Shown here one piece after another: positions 35,492 through 45,270 of a DNA stretch of 64,000 nucleotides. This stretch comes from Paenibacillus glucanolyticus NBRC 15330 (GTDB taxonomy: Bacteria; Bacillota; Bacilli; Paenibacillales; Paenibacillaceae), in the NCBI RefSeq assembly GCF_004000885.1, contig NZ_BIMC01000011.1, positions 124,001-188,000 on the forward strand. The letters are read 5' to 3'. Every line of letters starts with the position of its first letter. The stretch's first letter is position 1. A model generated the notes under the pieces. That model was not told the DNA's origin, did not search any database, and worked only from the letters and a program-made list of their open reading frames with translations. A program made the position numbers and the translations under genes.

Positions 35492-36190
35492 TTGAAACCA
35501 GAGCGTAATCGAGACGGGTATCCTATGGTACAAATACCGGCAGGTGAAATTCAACTAAGGGACGATCGTATCAAGACAACATGGACAGCTCAGGTAAATT
35601 CTTTTTTGCTAGCACCGATTCCAGTTACGGCTGCGTTGTATTGCTCGATTATGCAACAGACAGGTAAACTCGGTGACAAGCCTCAAGCGCCGATTGCGAA
35701 TGTTTCATGGCATGATGCGATTCTCTTTTGTAATACAATATCGCAGAAGTCAGGTTTAAAGGCATGTTACTCGGTAAGCGATGATAGAGAGCAGGTTATC
35801 TGTGACCGGGAGACGGATGGCTATCGTTTACCTACAGAAGCGGAATGGCAGTATGTCTGTAAAGCAGGGACGGGTGGTTATCGGTACGGCGAGCTGGATC
35901 AAATTGCATGGTATGGTGAAAACTCGGAGGGTATGGCGCATGAAGTAGGCAAAAAGCTGCCGAATGCGTGGGGGCTCTACGATATGCTGGGAAATGTTTG
36001 GGAGTGGTGTTGGGATTTATACGACCCGGAAGTGTACGGTCCCTACAGAGTTTTTCGTGGTGGAAGCTGGGCTGAAGAAGCCAGGGGATGTGGAGCAACG
36101 TGCCGCCGCCGAAGTCATCCTACATTTCGAATTGAGGATCTCGGCTTTCGTCTTGCAAGGTCGATTCCCTCAAAGGGAATCACCTCCTGA
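35492..36190 (+). CDS. Formylglycine-generating-enzyme-like (SUMF1/EgtB fold) protein
   Basis: A 232-residue single-domain protein of the SUMF1 fold: MVQIPAGEIQL, NVSWHDAILFCNTIS, YRLPTEAEWQYVCKAG, GLYDMLGNVWEWCWD, FRGGSWAEEARGC and DLGFRLAR are all family signatures. TTG at 35492 after GGAGGAGGAACG is the best start; the frame is open to 35399. True sulfatase activators carry two active-site cysteines; here C-x3-C (GCGATC) is in the right place but with different spacing, so activity is uncertain. No sulfatase is in the window. It stands between two divergent sugar-transport units. Confidence 0.82.
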   Translation: MKPERNRDGYPMVQIPAGEIQLRDDRIKTTWTAQVNSFLLAPIPVTAALYCSIMQQTGKLGDKPQAPIANVSWHDAILFCNTISQKSGLKACYSVSDDREQVICDRETDGYRLPTEAEWQYVCKAGTGGYRYGELDQIAWYGENSEGMAHEVGKKLPNAWGLYDMLGNVWEWCWDLYDPEVYGPYRVFRGGSWAEEARGCGATCRRRSHPTFRIEDLGFRLARSIPSKGITS

Positions 36191-36240
36191 ATTACAAATG
36201 CATGAACTGCTGTAAATCGATAGATTTTTTCACGGGAACC

Positions 36241-36285
36241 CAAACGCCCATTTATTACAGGTAATCTGTAATAAATGGGCGTTTG
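36241..36285. terminator. Perfect 20-bp inverted repeat after the SUMF1-like gene
   Basis: CAAACGCCCATTTATTACAG and its exact complement surround a 5-nt loop (GTAAT). It is placed 50 bp after the stop. The T run is short, so it may act as a terminator for either strand or be a small inverted-repeat element. Confidence 0.6.
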
Positions 36286-36457
36286 TTACGAATAGAGGTT
36301 TAGTCGGATAAACGTCTGGGACTGCTGACTCATCCGATGAATTTTTATTGATAATACTAATGAAACAAGACTTATCGATGTTTTTCTATTCCAACACTTA
36401 CAATTCCAAAAACATAAAGATTAAAAAATACATCAAATTAATTACATTAATTACGTT

Positions 36458-36494
36458 TGAAAGCGTTGACAAAACAATGATATATGCTTATACT
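36458..36494 (+). promoter_or_regulatory. Sigma-A promoter overlapped by a cre site, sugar-cluster promoter
   Basis: TTGACA (36466-36471) and TATACT (36489-36494) are exactly 17 bp apart. TGAAAGCGTTGACA (36458-36471) is a full match to the CcpA cre consensus TGNAANCGNWNNCA and covers the -35 box, so glucose repression by CcpA is expected. The predicted transcript has a leader of about 310 nt before the ATG at 36811, without an obvious known riboswitch. Confidence 0.8.
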
Positions 36495-36810
36495 TCGATT
36501 AAATATACAGGATATTTGTATTAAATGAGGGGGATTTGAGTTTTGTTCTAGTTATTTTATAGCTGAAAGGGGACTTGTTTTCGGGATGGTAATGAGAGCA
36601 GAAGCATGGCTTCCAGCGAGGAGGTGCTGGTCCGCATTTCTATGTTCTTGTTGGAGTGAATAACATTCGCTTTCCGAGAAGCAACCAATGCTCCGAGATT
36701 TAAGAATGAAGTCAAGCTTTAATCAGGCGCCCTTGAATAACTACAGCTAATAGAACATCTCGACACCATACGGGAACGCTTGCAACTATTCATATCATGG
36801 GAGGTTAAGC

Positions 36811-38550
36811 ATGAACAGAACGATGAAGCGCCTTTTCACACTGTTATTCATATCCATATTGATCATTTCGACGGTAACCGCTTGCAGCGGTAAAGGAAAC
36901 AATGAGCCCGATAATCCCGTAGCCAAAGAAGAAGGCGTTTCCAAAGAGAAGAATCAAGTGACTTTCGAAGACATCAGCGGAGACATTCGCGGGAATACAG
37001 CACCGACGCAGGAGCAGATTGACGAGGTGAACAGCACGTTAAACGATACATACCTCGGTGATGTTTACGAGGAAGTGATTCCGAGTGATTATTCTGCATA
37101 TCCGGTCCAAGGTGACGTGGTACTGGATGTGTGGATGCCCGCGAACTCCAATATCCCGGATATGAATAATCACTTGGTTCAGAAGCAGGTGGAGAAGCTG
37201 ACCGGAATCAAAGTGAACTTCATTACGCCGCCTGTCGGGCAGGAGGCGGACGCCTTCACCTTGATGATCTCCTCCGGCGAGCTGCCGGATATCATTATCG
37301 ATCCGGGGCGTTACCCGGGAGGTTTTGAAGCCGGGGTGAACGATGGTGCCTATTTGGACCTCACCGATAAGATGGAAGAGTTTGCCCCCAACTACACGGC
37401 ATGGCGAAATTCCGATGAAATGAGAAGAAAAACGACCGTAACGGACGATGGCCGATTGCTTGGCTTCTACGGCATCGCGCCGTATTCCGAATGGATCTGG
37501 TTCGGAACCTTAATCAAGCAGGAAGCACTGGATAAGACAGGGCTTGAAGTTCCGACAACGATTGATGAATGGTACACGTTCCTCAAGAAATGCCAGGAAG
37601 TTGGATATAAGAACCCGCTGAATTACGGATCCACTTACGGCCAAATCTTTACTGGCATCATTAACGGAGCGTATGGCGTGTGGGATTGGACCTTCATCGA
37701 TGAGAACGGCAAGGTTGCATGGGGACCGGCACAGCCGAAAGCGAAGGAATACCTGACCACGATGCAGCAATGGAACAAGGAAGGCTTACTGAATCGGGAC
37801 TGGGCGACCGCTGACTTTAATCAACGGATGGCAAGCGCCATTTCCGATGATACGGCTGTCATGATGGACTCGCCGGATACGATGTGGAGCTATTGGAAGG
37901 TGCAGAACGATATCGATTTTGTCGGGGCGCTGAATCCTGTGCTGAACAAAGGGGATAAATCCGCATCCACCTATAAGAATTTCAAGAGAGCCGGTACCAA
38001 TGCGGCCATCACCACGCAGAGCAAGAACGTAGAGGCCGCTATGGCATGGCTGGATTTCAACTTCACGAAAAAAGGCTGGGAGCTCATTAACTTCGGCGAG
38101 TACGGCACGGTGCATTTGGTGGATGAGCAGGGGATGCCGTATTACCCGGAGAGCAGCTATATCTACAATGATCCGGATGGTCAGCCGGTTGATGTGACGC
38201 TCTGGAAATACCGCATGCACAACTGGCCGAATATTCGTGACGAGCACCATGCGAATCCGTTGATTGCGGCAAAAGGCAGCTATTCGGGCGATATCCGAAA
38301 GACCTGGACGGAGAACATGGATACGAGCATGGCGATGCCGCCGATTACATTCACGAAAGAGGAAGCCTCACGGGAGGCAGAGCTCGGGAACCAATTGTCT
38401 ACGCTGCGCGGTGAATATTTTGCCAAGATCATGATGGGTGAACTGCCGGTGGATGCGTACGATAAATTTTTGAAGGAAGCGCAAAGCATGGGGCTGGAGG
38501 AATTCTTAAGTCTCCATCAAGCAGCCTTGGATCGGTACAACCAACGCTAG
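36811..38550 (+). CDS. Extracellular solute-binding lipoprotein (LplA type)
   Basis: A 579-residue binding protein with a lipoprotein signal ending in STVTAC (Cys25). The mature part holds VLDVWMPANSNIPDMNNHLV and the long helical body with TGIKVNF, typical of large oligosaccharide-binding proteins of Paenibacillus sugar loci. GGGAGG precedes the ATG by 6 nt. It heads a run of seven plus-strand genes (permeases, GH2, epimerase, GH2, GH43) that should act on one plant polysaccharide. Confidence 0.9.
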   Translation: MNRTMKRLFTLLFISILIISTVTACSGKGNNEPDNPVAKEEGVSKEKNQVTFEDISGDIRGNTAPTQEQIDEVNSTLNDTYLGDVYEEVIPSDYSAYPVQGDVVLDVWMPANSNIPDMNNHLVQKQVEKLTGIKVNFITPPVGQEADAFTLMISSGELPDIIIDPGRYPGGFEAGVNDGAYLDLTDKMEEFAPNYTAWRNSDEMRRKTTVTDDGRLLGFYGIAPYSEWIWFGTLIKQEALDKTGLEVPTTIDEWYTFLKKCQEVGYKNPLNYGSTYGQIFTGIINGAYGVWDWTFIDENGKVAWGPAQPKAKEYLTTMQQWNKEGLLNRDWATADFNQRMASAISDDTAVMMDSPDTMWSYWKVQNDIDFVGALNPVLNKGDKSASTYKNFKRAGTNAAITTQSKNVEAAMAWLDFNFTKKGWELINFGEYGTVHLVDEQGMPYYPESSYIYNDPDGQPVDVTLWKYRMHNWPNIRDEHHANPLIAAKGSYSGDIRKTWTENMDTSMAMPPITFTKEEASREAELGNQLSTLRGEYFAKIMMGELPVDAYDKFLKEAQSMGLEEFLSLHQAALDRYNQR

Positions 38551-38580
38551 TGTCACTTTCGAAGAACAGGTGGTTGAATC

Positions 38581-39552
38581 ATGGAGATATTAAGGAAACC
38601 AAGGGAAATGGACCCGGTAGGTTTGAACCCGAAACCGAAGAATACGAAGCGACTGATTCAAAAGGATCTAAAGAAAAACTGGTTTGTCTATCTGATGGCC
38701 CTTCCGGTCGTAGCCTGGTTCCTGATTTTCTGCTACGGCCCGATGTGGGGCGTGATGATCGCCTTCAAGGATTTCAAGCCCTTGCTCGGATTTGCCGATA
38801 GCGATTGGGTCGGTTTCAAGCATTTCATCGACTTTTTCACAGGGCCTTATTTCTGGAGAGTGGTCAAGAATACGCTGCTTCTGAACGTGTGGGGCATCGC
38901 ATTCGGATTCACCGCTCCAATCATACTTGCCTTGCTATTGAATGAAATTCGTTCGTCCAAGTTCAAGCGGACCGTGCAGACCATTACGTACATGCCGCAT
39001 TTTATCTCATTGGTTGTGGTGTGCGGCATCATACACATATTCACGGCGAACGAAGGGGTCGTAACCCAGCTGCTGTCGTTCATCACAGGCAAAGATTACT
39101 CGTCGCTTCTGGGATACTCCAATTTGTTCCGGCCGATCTACACCTTCTCGGGAATATGGCAGAGTATCGGATGGGACAGCATTATCTATCTGGCCGCGAT
39201 GAGCGGCATTGACCCTTCGTTATATGAAGCAGCCGATATCGACGGCGTGGGTCGGGTGAAAAAAATGTGGTATATCACGCTGCCGCAGATCAGTCCGGTC
39301 ATCATCATCCTGTTTATTTTTGCAATTGGCGGATTGATGTCGTCCGGTTACGAGAAAATCATTCTGCTGTATAATCCGCTCATCTACGATACGGCAGATG
39401 TCATCGCATCGTATGTTTACCGAAGGGGCTTAAGGGAAGCGAGCCTCAGCTACTCCACGGCTGTGGGACTTGTCAGCTCCATCGTCAATTTCGGGCTGTT
39501 ATGGATGACAAATACGATAGCGAAGCGTAGATCCGAATCCAGCCTATGGTAA
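38581..39552 (+). CDS. Carbohydrate ABC transporter permease (LplB type)
   Basis: A 323-residue permease with six helices and a basic N-terminus of about 35 residues. The EAA loop lies in PSLYEAADIDGVGRVKKMWY. It follows the binding protein by 30 bp with AGGTGG before the ATG. It pairs with the next permease; no ATPase is encoded nearby. Confidence 0.93.
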   Translation: MEILRKPREMDPVGLNPKPKNTKRLIQKDLKKNWFVYLMALPVVAWFLIFCYGPMWGVMIAFKDFKPLLGFADSDWVGFKHFIDFFTGPYFWRVVKNTLLLNVWGIAFGFTAPIILALLLNEIRSSKFKRTVQTITYMPHFISLVVVCGIIHIFTANEGVVTQLLSFITGKDYSSLLGYSNLFRPIYTFSGIWQSIGWDSIIYLAAMSGIDPSLYEAADIDGVGRVKKMWYITLPQISPVIIILFIFAIGGLMSSGYEKIILLYNPLIYDTADVIASYVYRRGLREASLSYSTAVGLVSSIVNFGLLWMTNTIAKRRSESSLW

Positions 39553-39567
39553 GAAAGAGGGACGGTT

Positions 39568-40503
39568 ATGAAAGATATCATGCAACCCAAAGCGAAACGA
39601 AGCAGAAAGCACAAGTCCATCGGGGACCGCGTGTTCGATTGGACCAACTATACGGTACTTACCGCATTGACCTTGGTGTGCTTTTATCCGATTCTGCATA
39701 TCCTGTTCGCCTCCGTCAGTGATCCGGGCGCATTAATGGCACATAAAGGGGTGCTGTTGAAGCCCTTGGGATTCACACTGGATGGCTACAAGCTGGTGTT
39801 CAAAGATAACAGTCTCTTGAACGGGTACAAGAACACGATCATTTACGTGGGACTCGGTACGCTGGTCAATATGGTCATGACGATATTAGGTGCATACGTG
39901 TTATCCAGGCGGGACTTGTATTTCAAGAATTTCATCATGATTGTCATTACCATTACGATGTTTTTCGGCGGGGGGCTGATTCCATGGTTCCTGTTGATGA
40001 AGGATATCGGCCTGTACAACAATCTGTGGGCCATGATCCTGCCAACGGCGTTAAGCACATGGAATATCATCATCCTGCGGACCGGTTTCCAGTCCATCCC
40101 GAAGGAACTGGAGGAAGCGGCAGTAATCGATGGCGCCAGCCAGTTCAGCATCCTGGTAACGGTGATTCTCCCGCTATCGAAAGCGACGCTGGCTGTCATA
40201 TTCCTGTACTATCTGGTTGGCAATTGGAACTCCTGGTTTAATGCAATGGTGCTGCTGAAGGATCGGGAGCTGTTCCCGCTGCAGCTGCTCATGAAGGAAA
40301 TTCTTGTTGCCAATGACGCTACGGCGACAACGATCGGCAGCGCCGGCGGTGTTGTCATCAATAGCGCTCAGAGCTCCACTGCGTTCCGGGAACTCGTGAA
40401 GTATTGCGCAATCGTGGTTTCCACGGTTCCGATCTTGCTGGTGTACCCGTTCCTGCAGAAGTATTTTGTGAAGGGCGTTTATGTAGGCTCGATCAAAGGA
40501 TAG
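39568..40503 (+). CDS. Carbohydrate ABC transporter permease (LplC/YtcP type)
   Basis: A 311-residue permease with six helices, EAA loop in KELEEAAVIDGASQFSILVT and the class-typical C-terminus YPFLQKYFVKGVYVGSIKG. It starts 15 bp after the previous stop and is a paralogue of the permease at 33382. Confidence 0.93.
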   Translation: MKDIMQPKAKRSRKHKSIGDRVFDWTNYTVLTALTLVCFYPILHILFASVSDPGALMAHKGVLLKPLGFTLDGYKLVFKDNSLLNGYKNTIIYVGLGTLVNMVMTILGAYVLSRRDLYFKNFIMIVITITMFFGGGLIPWFLLMKDIGLYNNLWAMILPTALSTWNIIILRTGFQSIPKELEEAAVIDGASQFSILVTVILPLSKATLAVIFLYYLVGNWNSWFNAMVLLKDRELFPLQLLMKEILVANDATATTIGSAGGVVINSAQSSTAFRELVKYCAIVVSTVPILLVYPFLQKYFVKGVYVGSIKG

Positions 40504-40564
40504 ACGGTGAACTTGTACTTGGATGAACTAGATAGAGATGAATCGAACAGGAGTGAGTCACATC

Positions 40565-42346
40565 TTGACGACAGCAGTTAGCGAGACACAAACAGGTTTG
40601 CGCAGCGAATATCCAAGACCCCAGTTTCAACGCAAGGAATGGCTGAGCCTTAATGGAGAATGGGATTTCGGATTTGATGATCTTGGCATCGGTGAGGATG
40701 AGCGATGGTTTCTGGGGAATGCCAAACAATCTTTTAAACGAAAAATAACGGTCCCGTTTACGTTTCAAAGCAAGCTGAGCGGCATCGACGATCCGGCTTT
40801 TCACGATGTCGTGTGGTACCGTAGAACGTTCGAGATTCCGCCGGATTGGCATGGTAAACGGATCGTGCTTCATTTTGGCGCCGTGGATTATGCGGCCAAA
40901 GTATGGGTGAACGGGCATATGGTGGCGGTGCATGAAGGCGGTCATACGTCGTTCCAGGCAGACATCACGGCTGCGCTGGCGGCAGGAAGCAACACCGTCA
41001 TCGTTCGAGCCGAGGATTTCAGCCACGATGTCACCTTGCCGCGCGGCAAGCAGTATTGGCTTGAGCATTCCGCAAGCATATTCTACACCCGCACGACCGG
41101 CATCTGGCAAAGTGTATGGATCGAGCCGGTATCCCCTGTACATCTGAGCAAGACGATGATGACACCTGATATTGATCGAAATGAAATCCGCATCCGGACG
41201 TTTATAGAGGGAGTTAAGTCTGCGGAGGAGATCAAGCTGCAGATTACCGTAAGGTTTCAGGGAGAGCTTGTCGCGGAGGATCAATATGCGATTCAAAATG
41301 CGGAGCAGCTTCGGACCATTGGTCTGAGTGATTTCACAGATCATGGATTGGGGCGGCTGTGGAGCCCGGAGCATCCGAACCTGTATGATATCGAGTTTCG
41401 CCTCCTTCAAGCCGAAGCCGTGGTGGATCAGGTATCGAGTTATTTTGGCATGCGCAAGGTTTCCATCGAGGATGGCAAGCTGTGCCTGAATAATCGCCCT
41501 TACTTTCAGAGGCTGGTGCTGGACCAGGGATATTTTCCAGAGGGCATCCTGACGGCGCCGTCGGATGAGGCGTTAAAACGCGATGTGGAACTGGCGAAGG
41601 AAATGGGCTTTAACGGGGTGCGAAAACATCAGAAGAGTGAGGACCCCCGCTTCCTGTACTGGTGTGATCGACTCGGCCTGCTGTTATGGAGTGAGGCAGC
41701 TAACGCGTATGAATACTCCGAAGCGTATGTCCGCCGGTTCACGGCGGAGTGGCAGGAGATTATGGAGCGGGATTACAATCATCCGTGCATCATCACGTGG
41801 GTTCCGCTGAACGAGAGCTGGGGCATTCCGAATGTCCAGATGGATCGGCGCCAGCAGCAGCACGGACTGGCGATGTACCATTTGACTAAATCGCTGGATG
41901 ATAGCAGACCCGTCGTTTATAACGACGGATGGGAGCATATGACCACCGATCTGGTCACGATTCATGACTATGAGAGCCGTCAGGAGGTGCTGGAGGAGCG
42001 GTATGCAACAGCCGCGTCTGCGGTGCAGGCCATGCCGGCTAACCGGAGGATCTTTGTCGGCGGAGCCAGCTATCAAGGACAGCCGATATTCGTATCGGAG
42101 TTCGGCGGCATTGCCTTCAAGAAGAGTGAGTGGGATGGCTGGGGTTATTCCGGCGCAGAGAATGAAGAGGATTTCTTGGCCCGGCTGAAGGCGGTGGTCG
42201 ATCCAATGTTCTCGTCACCTGTGGTTCAGGGATATTGCTACACACAGCTAACGGATGTTGAGCAGGAGATCAATGGACTGCTGACGTATGACCGCAAGCC
42301 GAAAGCACCGCTTGAGACCATCCGTAAGATTATGATGGGAACCTAA
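40565..42346 (+). CDS. Glycoside hydrolase family 2 enzyme (first copy)
   Basis: A 593-residue intracellular GH2 enzyme without a signal peptide. Residues about 1-170 form the sugar-binding jelly roll (YPRPQFQRKEWLSLNGEWDF, VHEGGHTSF), about 180-280 an Ig-like domain and the rest the TIM barrel. The acid/base is Glu417 in WVPLNESW and the nucleophile Glu512 in IFVSEFGG. The start is set at TTG 40565 after AGGAG; the frame is open to ATG 40538, which has no site. It lacks the C-terminal domains of LacZ, so a beta-galactosidase, beta-glucuronidase or arabinopyranosidase role cannot be chosen. Confidence 0.9.
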   Translation: MTTAVSETQTGLRSEYPRPQFQRKEWLSLNGEWDFGFDDLGIGEDERWFLGNAKQSFKRKITVPFTFQSKLSGIDDPAFHDVVWYRRTFEIPPDWHGKRIVLHFGAVDYAAKVWVNGHMVAVHEGGHTSFQADITAALAAGSNTVIVRAEDFSHDVTLPRGKQYWLEHSASIFYTRTTGIWQSVWIEPVSPVHLSKTMMTPDIDRNEIRIRTFIEGVKSAEEIKLQITVRFQGELVAEDQYAIQNAEQLRTIGLSDFTDHGLGRLWSPEHPNLYDIEFRLLQAEAVVDQVSSYFGMRKVSIEDGKLCLNNRPYFQRLVLDQGYFPEGILTAPSDEALKRDVELAKEMGFNGVRKHQKSEDPRFLYWCDRLGLLLWSEAANAYEYSEAYVRRFTAEWQEIMERDYNHPCIITWVPLNESWGIPNVQMDRRQQQHGLAMYHLTKSLDDSRPVVYNDGWEHMTTDLVTIHDYESRQEVLEERYATAASAVQAMPANRRIFVGGASYQGQPIFVSEFGGIAFKKSEWDGWGYSGAENEEDFLARLKAVVDPMFSSPVVQGYCYTQLTDVEQEINGLLTYDRKPKAPLETIRKIMMGT

Positions 42347-42366
42347 TCGGGGGAGATGAAGAAGAA

Positions 42367-43365
42367 ATGGACCGAACGAATGCCTATGAGGGTGTATACC
42401 ATGACGAGAGCGCGGTTTATTTAAGGGCAGGAGCTTATGAAGCAGTCATGCTTCCGGGAATCGGGGGGAATCTGATCTCGTTCCGGGACCTGGAGAAGGG
42501 GTACCGGTTTCTGCATGAACCGGCACCGGAGGAAATGGCGGCATTCAGGGAAAGACCGATGATTCACGGCATACCGGTGCTGTTTCCCCCGAACCGCTAT
42601 GAGCAAGGCAATTTCCGGTGGAACGGCAAGATCCATCACCTTCCCGTCAACGAGGAGGCAACCGGTCATCATCTTCATGGCTTCTTGTACAATATTCCAT
42701 GGGAGCTTGATGACTACGGGCACTCCAAGCAGGAGGCTTATGTGACGGTATCTGTCCATGTGGATGAACGGCATTCGGTATACGAAGCCTTTCCGTTCCC
42801 GTTTCATATTCAGCTGCGGTACAGCTTAAGCGATCAAGGGTTATCCCAGCGTGTCACGATAACCAATACGGGGACAGCATCCATGCCGTGCCTGCTTGCA
42901 TTTCATACGTCCATTAATGCGCCTTTCGTGGAGGGAGGCGATGCCCGGGATTACCGGATGAAGCTGACCCTCGGTAAGCGGTGGGAGCTCGGTGAATCCA
43001 TGCTGCCCACCGGCGCCCATCAGCCATTGTCCGCGAGTGAGGAAGCGATGCAAGGCGACGGCGTCTATCCGTTCTTCGAGCGTATGGACAATCACTATAC
43101 CGCCGCCGCTCAGAACGGGAGGAACCGAATGGAGCTTACTGATGAGGCGGCCCAATTGACGCTGGTGTACGACGTGGGCACCTCCTACAAGCAGTGGATG
43201 ATCTGGAATAATGAAGCGACGGAGGGTTTCCTCTGCCCTGAACCGCAGATTAATCTGGTCAATGCGCCCAATATGGACATGCCAGCGGAGGAAGTCGGTT
43301 GTTTCAGTCTGGAGCCAGATGAGATATGGGAGGAGACCAGCAGGCTGTACGTTAAGAAAAGCTGA
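42367..43365 (+). CDS. Aldose 1-epimerase (galactose mutarotase-like)
   Basis: A 332-residue beta-sandwich protein of the GalM superfamily: HGIPVLFPPNRYEQGNF holds the conserved GxPVLFP motif, HHLHGF the catalytic-site His pair and FLCPEPQINLVNAP the C-terminal catalytic Glu region. It interconverts sugar anomers or binds sugar, and sits between two GH2 genes. GGGGGAG precedes the ATG by 11 nt. Confidence 0.88.
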   Translation: MDRTNAYEGVYHDESAVYLRAGAYEAVMLPGIGGNLISFRDLEKGYRFLHEPAPEEMAAFRERPMIHGIPVLFPPNRYEQGNFRWNGKIHHLPVNEEATGHHLHGFLYNIPWELDDYGHSKQEAYVTVSVHVDERHSVYEAFPFPFHIQLRYSLSDQGLSQRVTITNTGTASMPCLLAFHTSINAPFVEGGDARDYRMKLTLGKRWELGESMLPTGAHQPLSASEEAMQGDGVYPFFERMDNHYTAAAQNGRNRMELTDEAAQLTLVYDVGTSYKQWMIWNNEATEGFLCPEPQINLVNAPNMDMPAEEVGCFSLEPDEIWEETSRLYVKKS

Positions 43366-43437
43366 GACAGAGCCCACCTACAGCCCCATGGCAATAGATA
43401 CTATACAGACAAATTAAACGTTAAAAGGAGTTCAACC

Positions 43438-45180
43438 ATGACCCACACTACAGTTCCGCGTCCCGAATACCCGAGACCCCAATGGGTAAGACCCGATTGG
43501 ATCAACCTGAACGGTTCATGGCAATTCGAAATCGATCATGCCCGAAGCGGAAAAGAACGCGGTTACCCAGAAATCGGACATCAGCTGTCCGGAACGATCA
43601 CGGTCCCTTTTTGCCCGGAGAGCAAGCTGTCCGGCGTTGAATATAAGGATTTTATGGCTGGCGTCTGGTATAAACGGGAGTTTACCGTGCCGGAGAGCTG
43701 GAATGGCAGAACACTGCTTCATTTCGGGGCGGTCGATTATGAAACGGAAGTATGGGTGAACGGAGTATCCATAGGTACCCATCGCGGAGGATATACCCCG
43801 TTCAGCTTTGATATCAGCCCTCAGATGACACCGGGCGCGAATGTGATTACCGTATATGCGGAGGACGATGTCCGTTCCGGACGTCAGCCGCGAGGCAAAC
43901 AGAGCGAGCGCTTCTACTCCCATGGCTGTGATTACACGCGCACCACAGGCATCTGGCAGACGGTATGGCTGGAGCACGTGCCGGAAGCCTATTTGTCTGA
44001 CATGAAAGTGGTGGCAGACCCTGATAATGCTTGCGTACACCTTGAAGTGAAGGTGGTCGGGAAGGCAGCGGGGGGCAAGCTCACTGCTGTCGCTCTCTAT
44101 GAGGGTAAGGCTGTAGGGAATGCCAGCGCTCTGGTATCCGGACCGTCCGTCAAGCTCACCCTTCCGTTGGAGGAGGTTCACTTATGGGAGGTTGGTCAGG
44201 GCAGATTGTACGATCTGGAGTTATCCCTGCAGGAGCAAGGTAAAACAGGTGATACGGTGCAAGCTTATTTTGGACTCAGAAGCGTTAGGCTGGACGGCAT
44301 GGCGTTTCGGATCAACGGCAGATCCATATTTCAGCGTCTTGTGCTGGATCAGGGCTTTTACCCGGACGGCATCTATACGGCTCCAAGCGACGAGGCTCTT
44401 CGCAACGACATCGAAATATCGATGGGCCTTGGCTTTAACGGCGCGAGGCTGCATGAGAAGATATTCGAACCGCGCTTCTTGTATTGGGCCGACCGGTTAG
44501 GCTATCTGGTATGGGGAGAGCATGCAAATTGGGGACTGGACATCACAACAACCGAAGGGCTGTCCCATTTCCTGCCGGAATGGCTCGAAGGGATGGAGCG
44601 TGATTTCAATCATCCTGCCCTTATCGGCTGGTGTCCTTTTAACGAGACTTGGGATCGGGACGGTGCCAAACAAAATAACGAAGTGCTGCGCATTGTATAC
44701 GAGGTATCCAAAAAAATCGATCCGACGCGTCCGGTCATTGATACGAGCGGCAACTTCCATGTCGTGACGGATATATTCGACATTCATGATTATGATCAGA
44801 ACCCGCAGACATTCCAGGAGAGATATGAGCCGATGAAGGATGGCGGCGAGGTGTACAACAGCTTTCCGAACCGGCAGCAGTATGAGGGGCAGCCTTATTT
44901 CATCAGTGAATATGGCGGCATCTGGTGGAATCCGGAGCAGCAAGACGAGAAGTCCTGGGGATACGGGGATCGTCCGACATCCGAAGAAGATTTTCTTACG
45001 CGTTATGCGGGTTTGACAAATGTCTTGCTCGATCATCCGCGGATGTTCGGATTTTGTTACACCCAGCTATACGATGTCGAGCAGGAAGTGAACGGGCTGT
45101 ATACCTACGACAGGAAGCCGAAATTCGATCCTGATGTGATACGAAGCATAAATTTGCGTAAGGCCGCCATTGAAGATTGA
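43438..45180 (+). CDS. Glycoside hydrolase family 2 enzyme (second copy)
   Basis: A 580-residue GH2 enzyme without a signal peptide, of the same three-domain layout as the enzyme at 40565. The N-terminus EYPRPQWVRPDWINLNGSW parallels that of the first copy. The acid/base is Glu403 in CPFNETWDRD and the nucleophile Glu491 in FISEYGGIWW. AAAAGGAG precedes the ATG. The two copies differ enough along the barrel (HANWGLDITT here, SEAANAYEYS there) that they may cut different linkages of one oligosaccharide. Confidence 0.9.
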   Translation: MTHTTVPRPEYPRPQWVRPDWINLNGSWQFEIDHARSGKERGYPEIGHQLSGTITVPFCPESKLSGVEYKDFMAGVWYKREFTVPESWNGRTLLHFGAVDYETEVWVNGVSIGTHRGGYTPFSFDISPQMTPGANVITVYAEDDVRSGRQPRGKQSERFYSHGCDYTRTTGIWQTVWLEHVPEAYLSDMKVVADPDNACVHLEVKVVGKAAGGKLTAVALYEGKAVGNASALVSGPSVKLTLPLEEVHLWEVGQGRLYDLELSLQEQGKTGDTVQAYFGLRSVRLDGMAFRINGRSIFQRLVLDQGFYPDGIYTAPSDEALRNDIEISMGLGFNGARLHEKIFEPRFLYWADRLGYLVWGEHANWGLDITTTEGLSHFLPEWLEGMERDFNHPALIGWCPFNETWDRDGAKQNNEVLRIVYEVSKKIDPTRPVIDTSGNFHVVTDIFDIHDYDQNPQTFQERYEPMKDGGEVYNSFPNRQQYEGQPYFISEYGGIWWNPEQQDEKSWGYGDRPTSEEDFLTRYAGLTNVLLDHPRMFGFCYTQLYDVEQEVNGLYTYDRKPKFDPDVIRSINLRKAAIED

Positions 45181-45270
45181 AGCCGCTGTCCCATGACTGC
45201 TCTGTACAGGCCGGAATCTTGGATGCCCAAGTGCATGTTGTTACATTATCCAAAAAGGACGTGACCGGTA

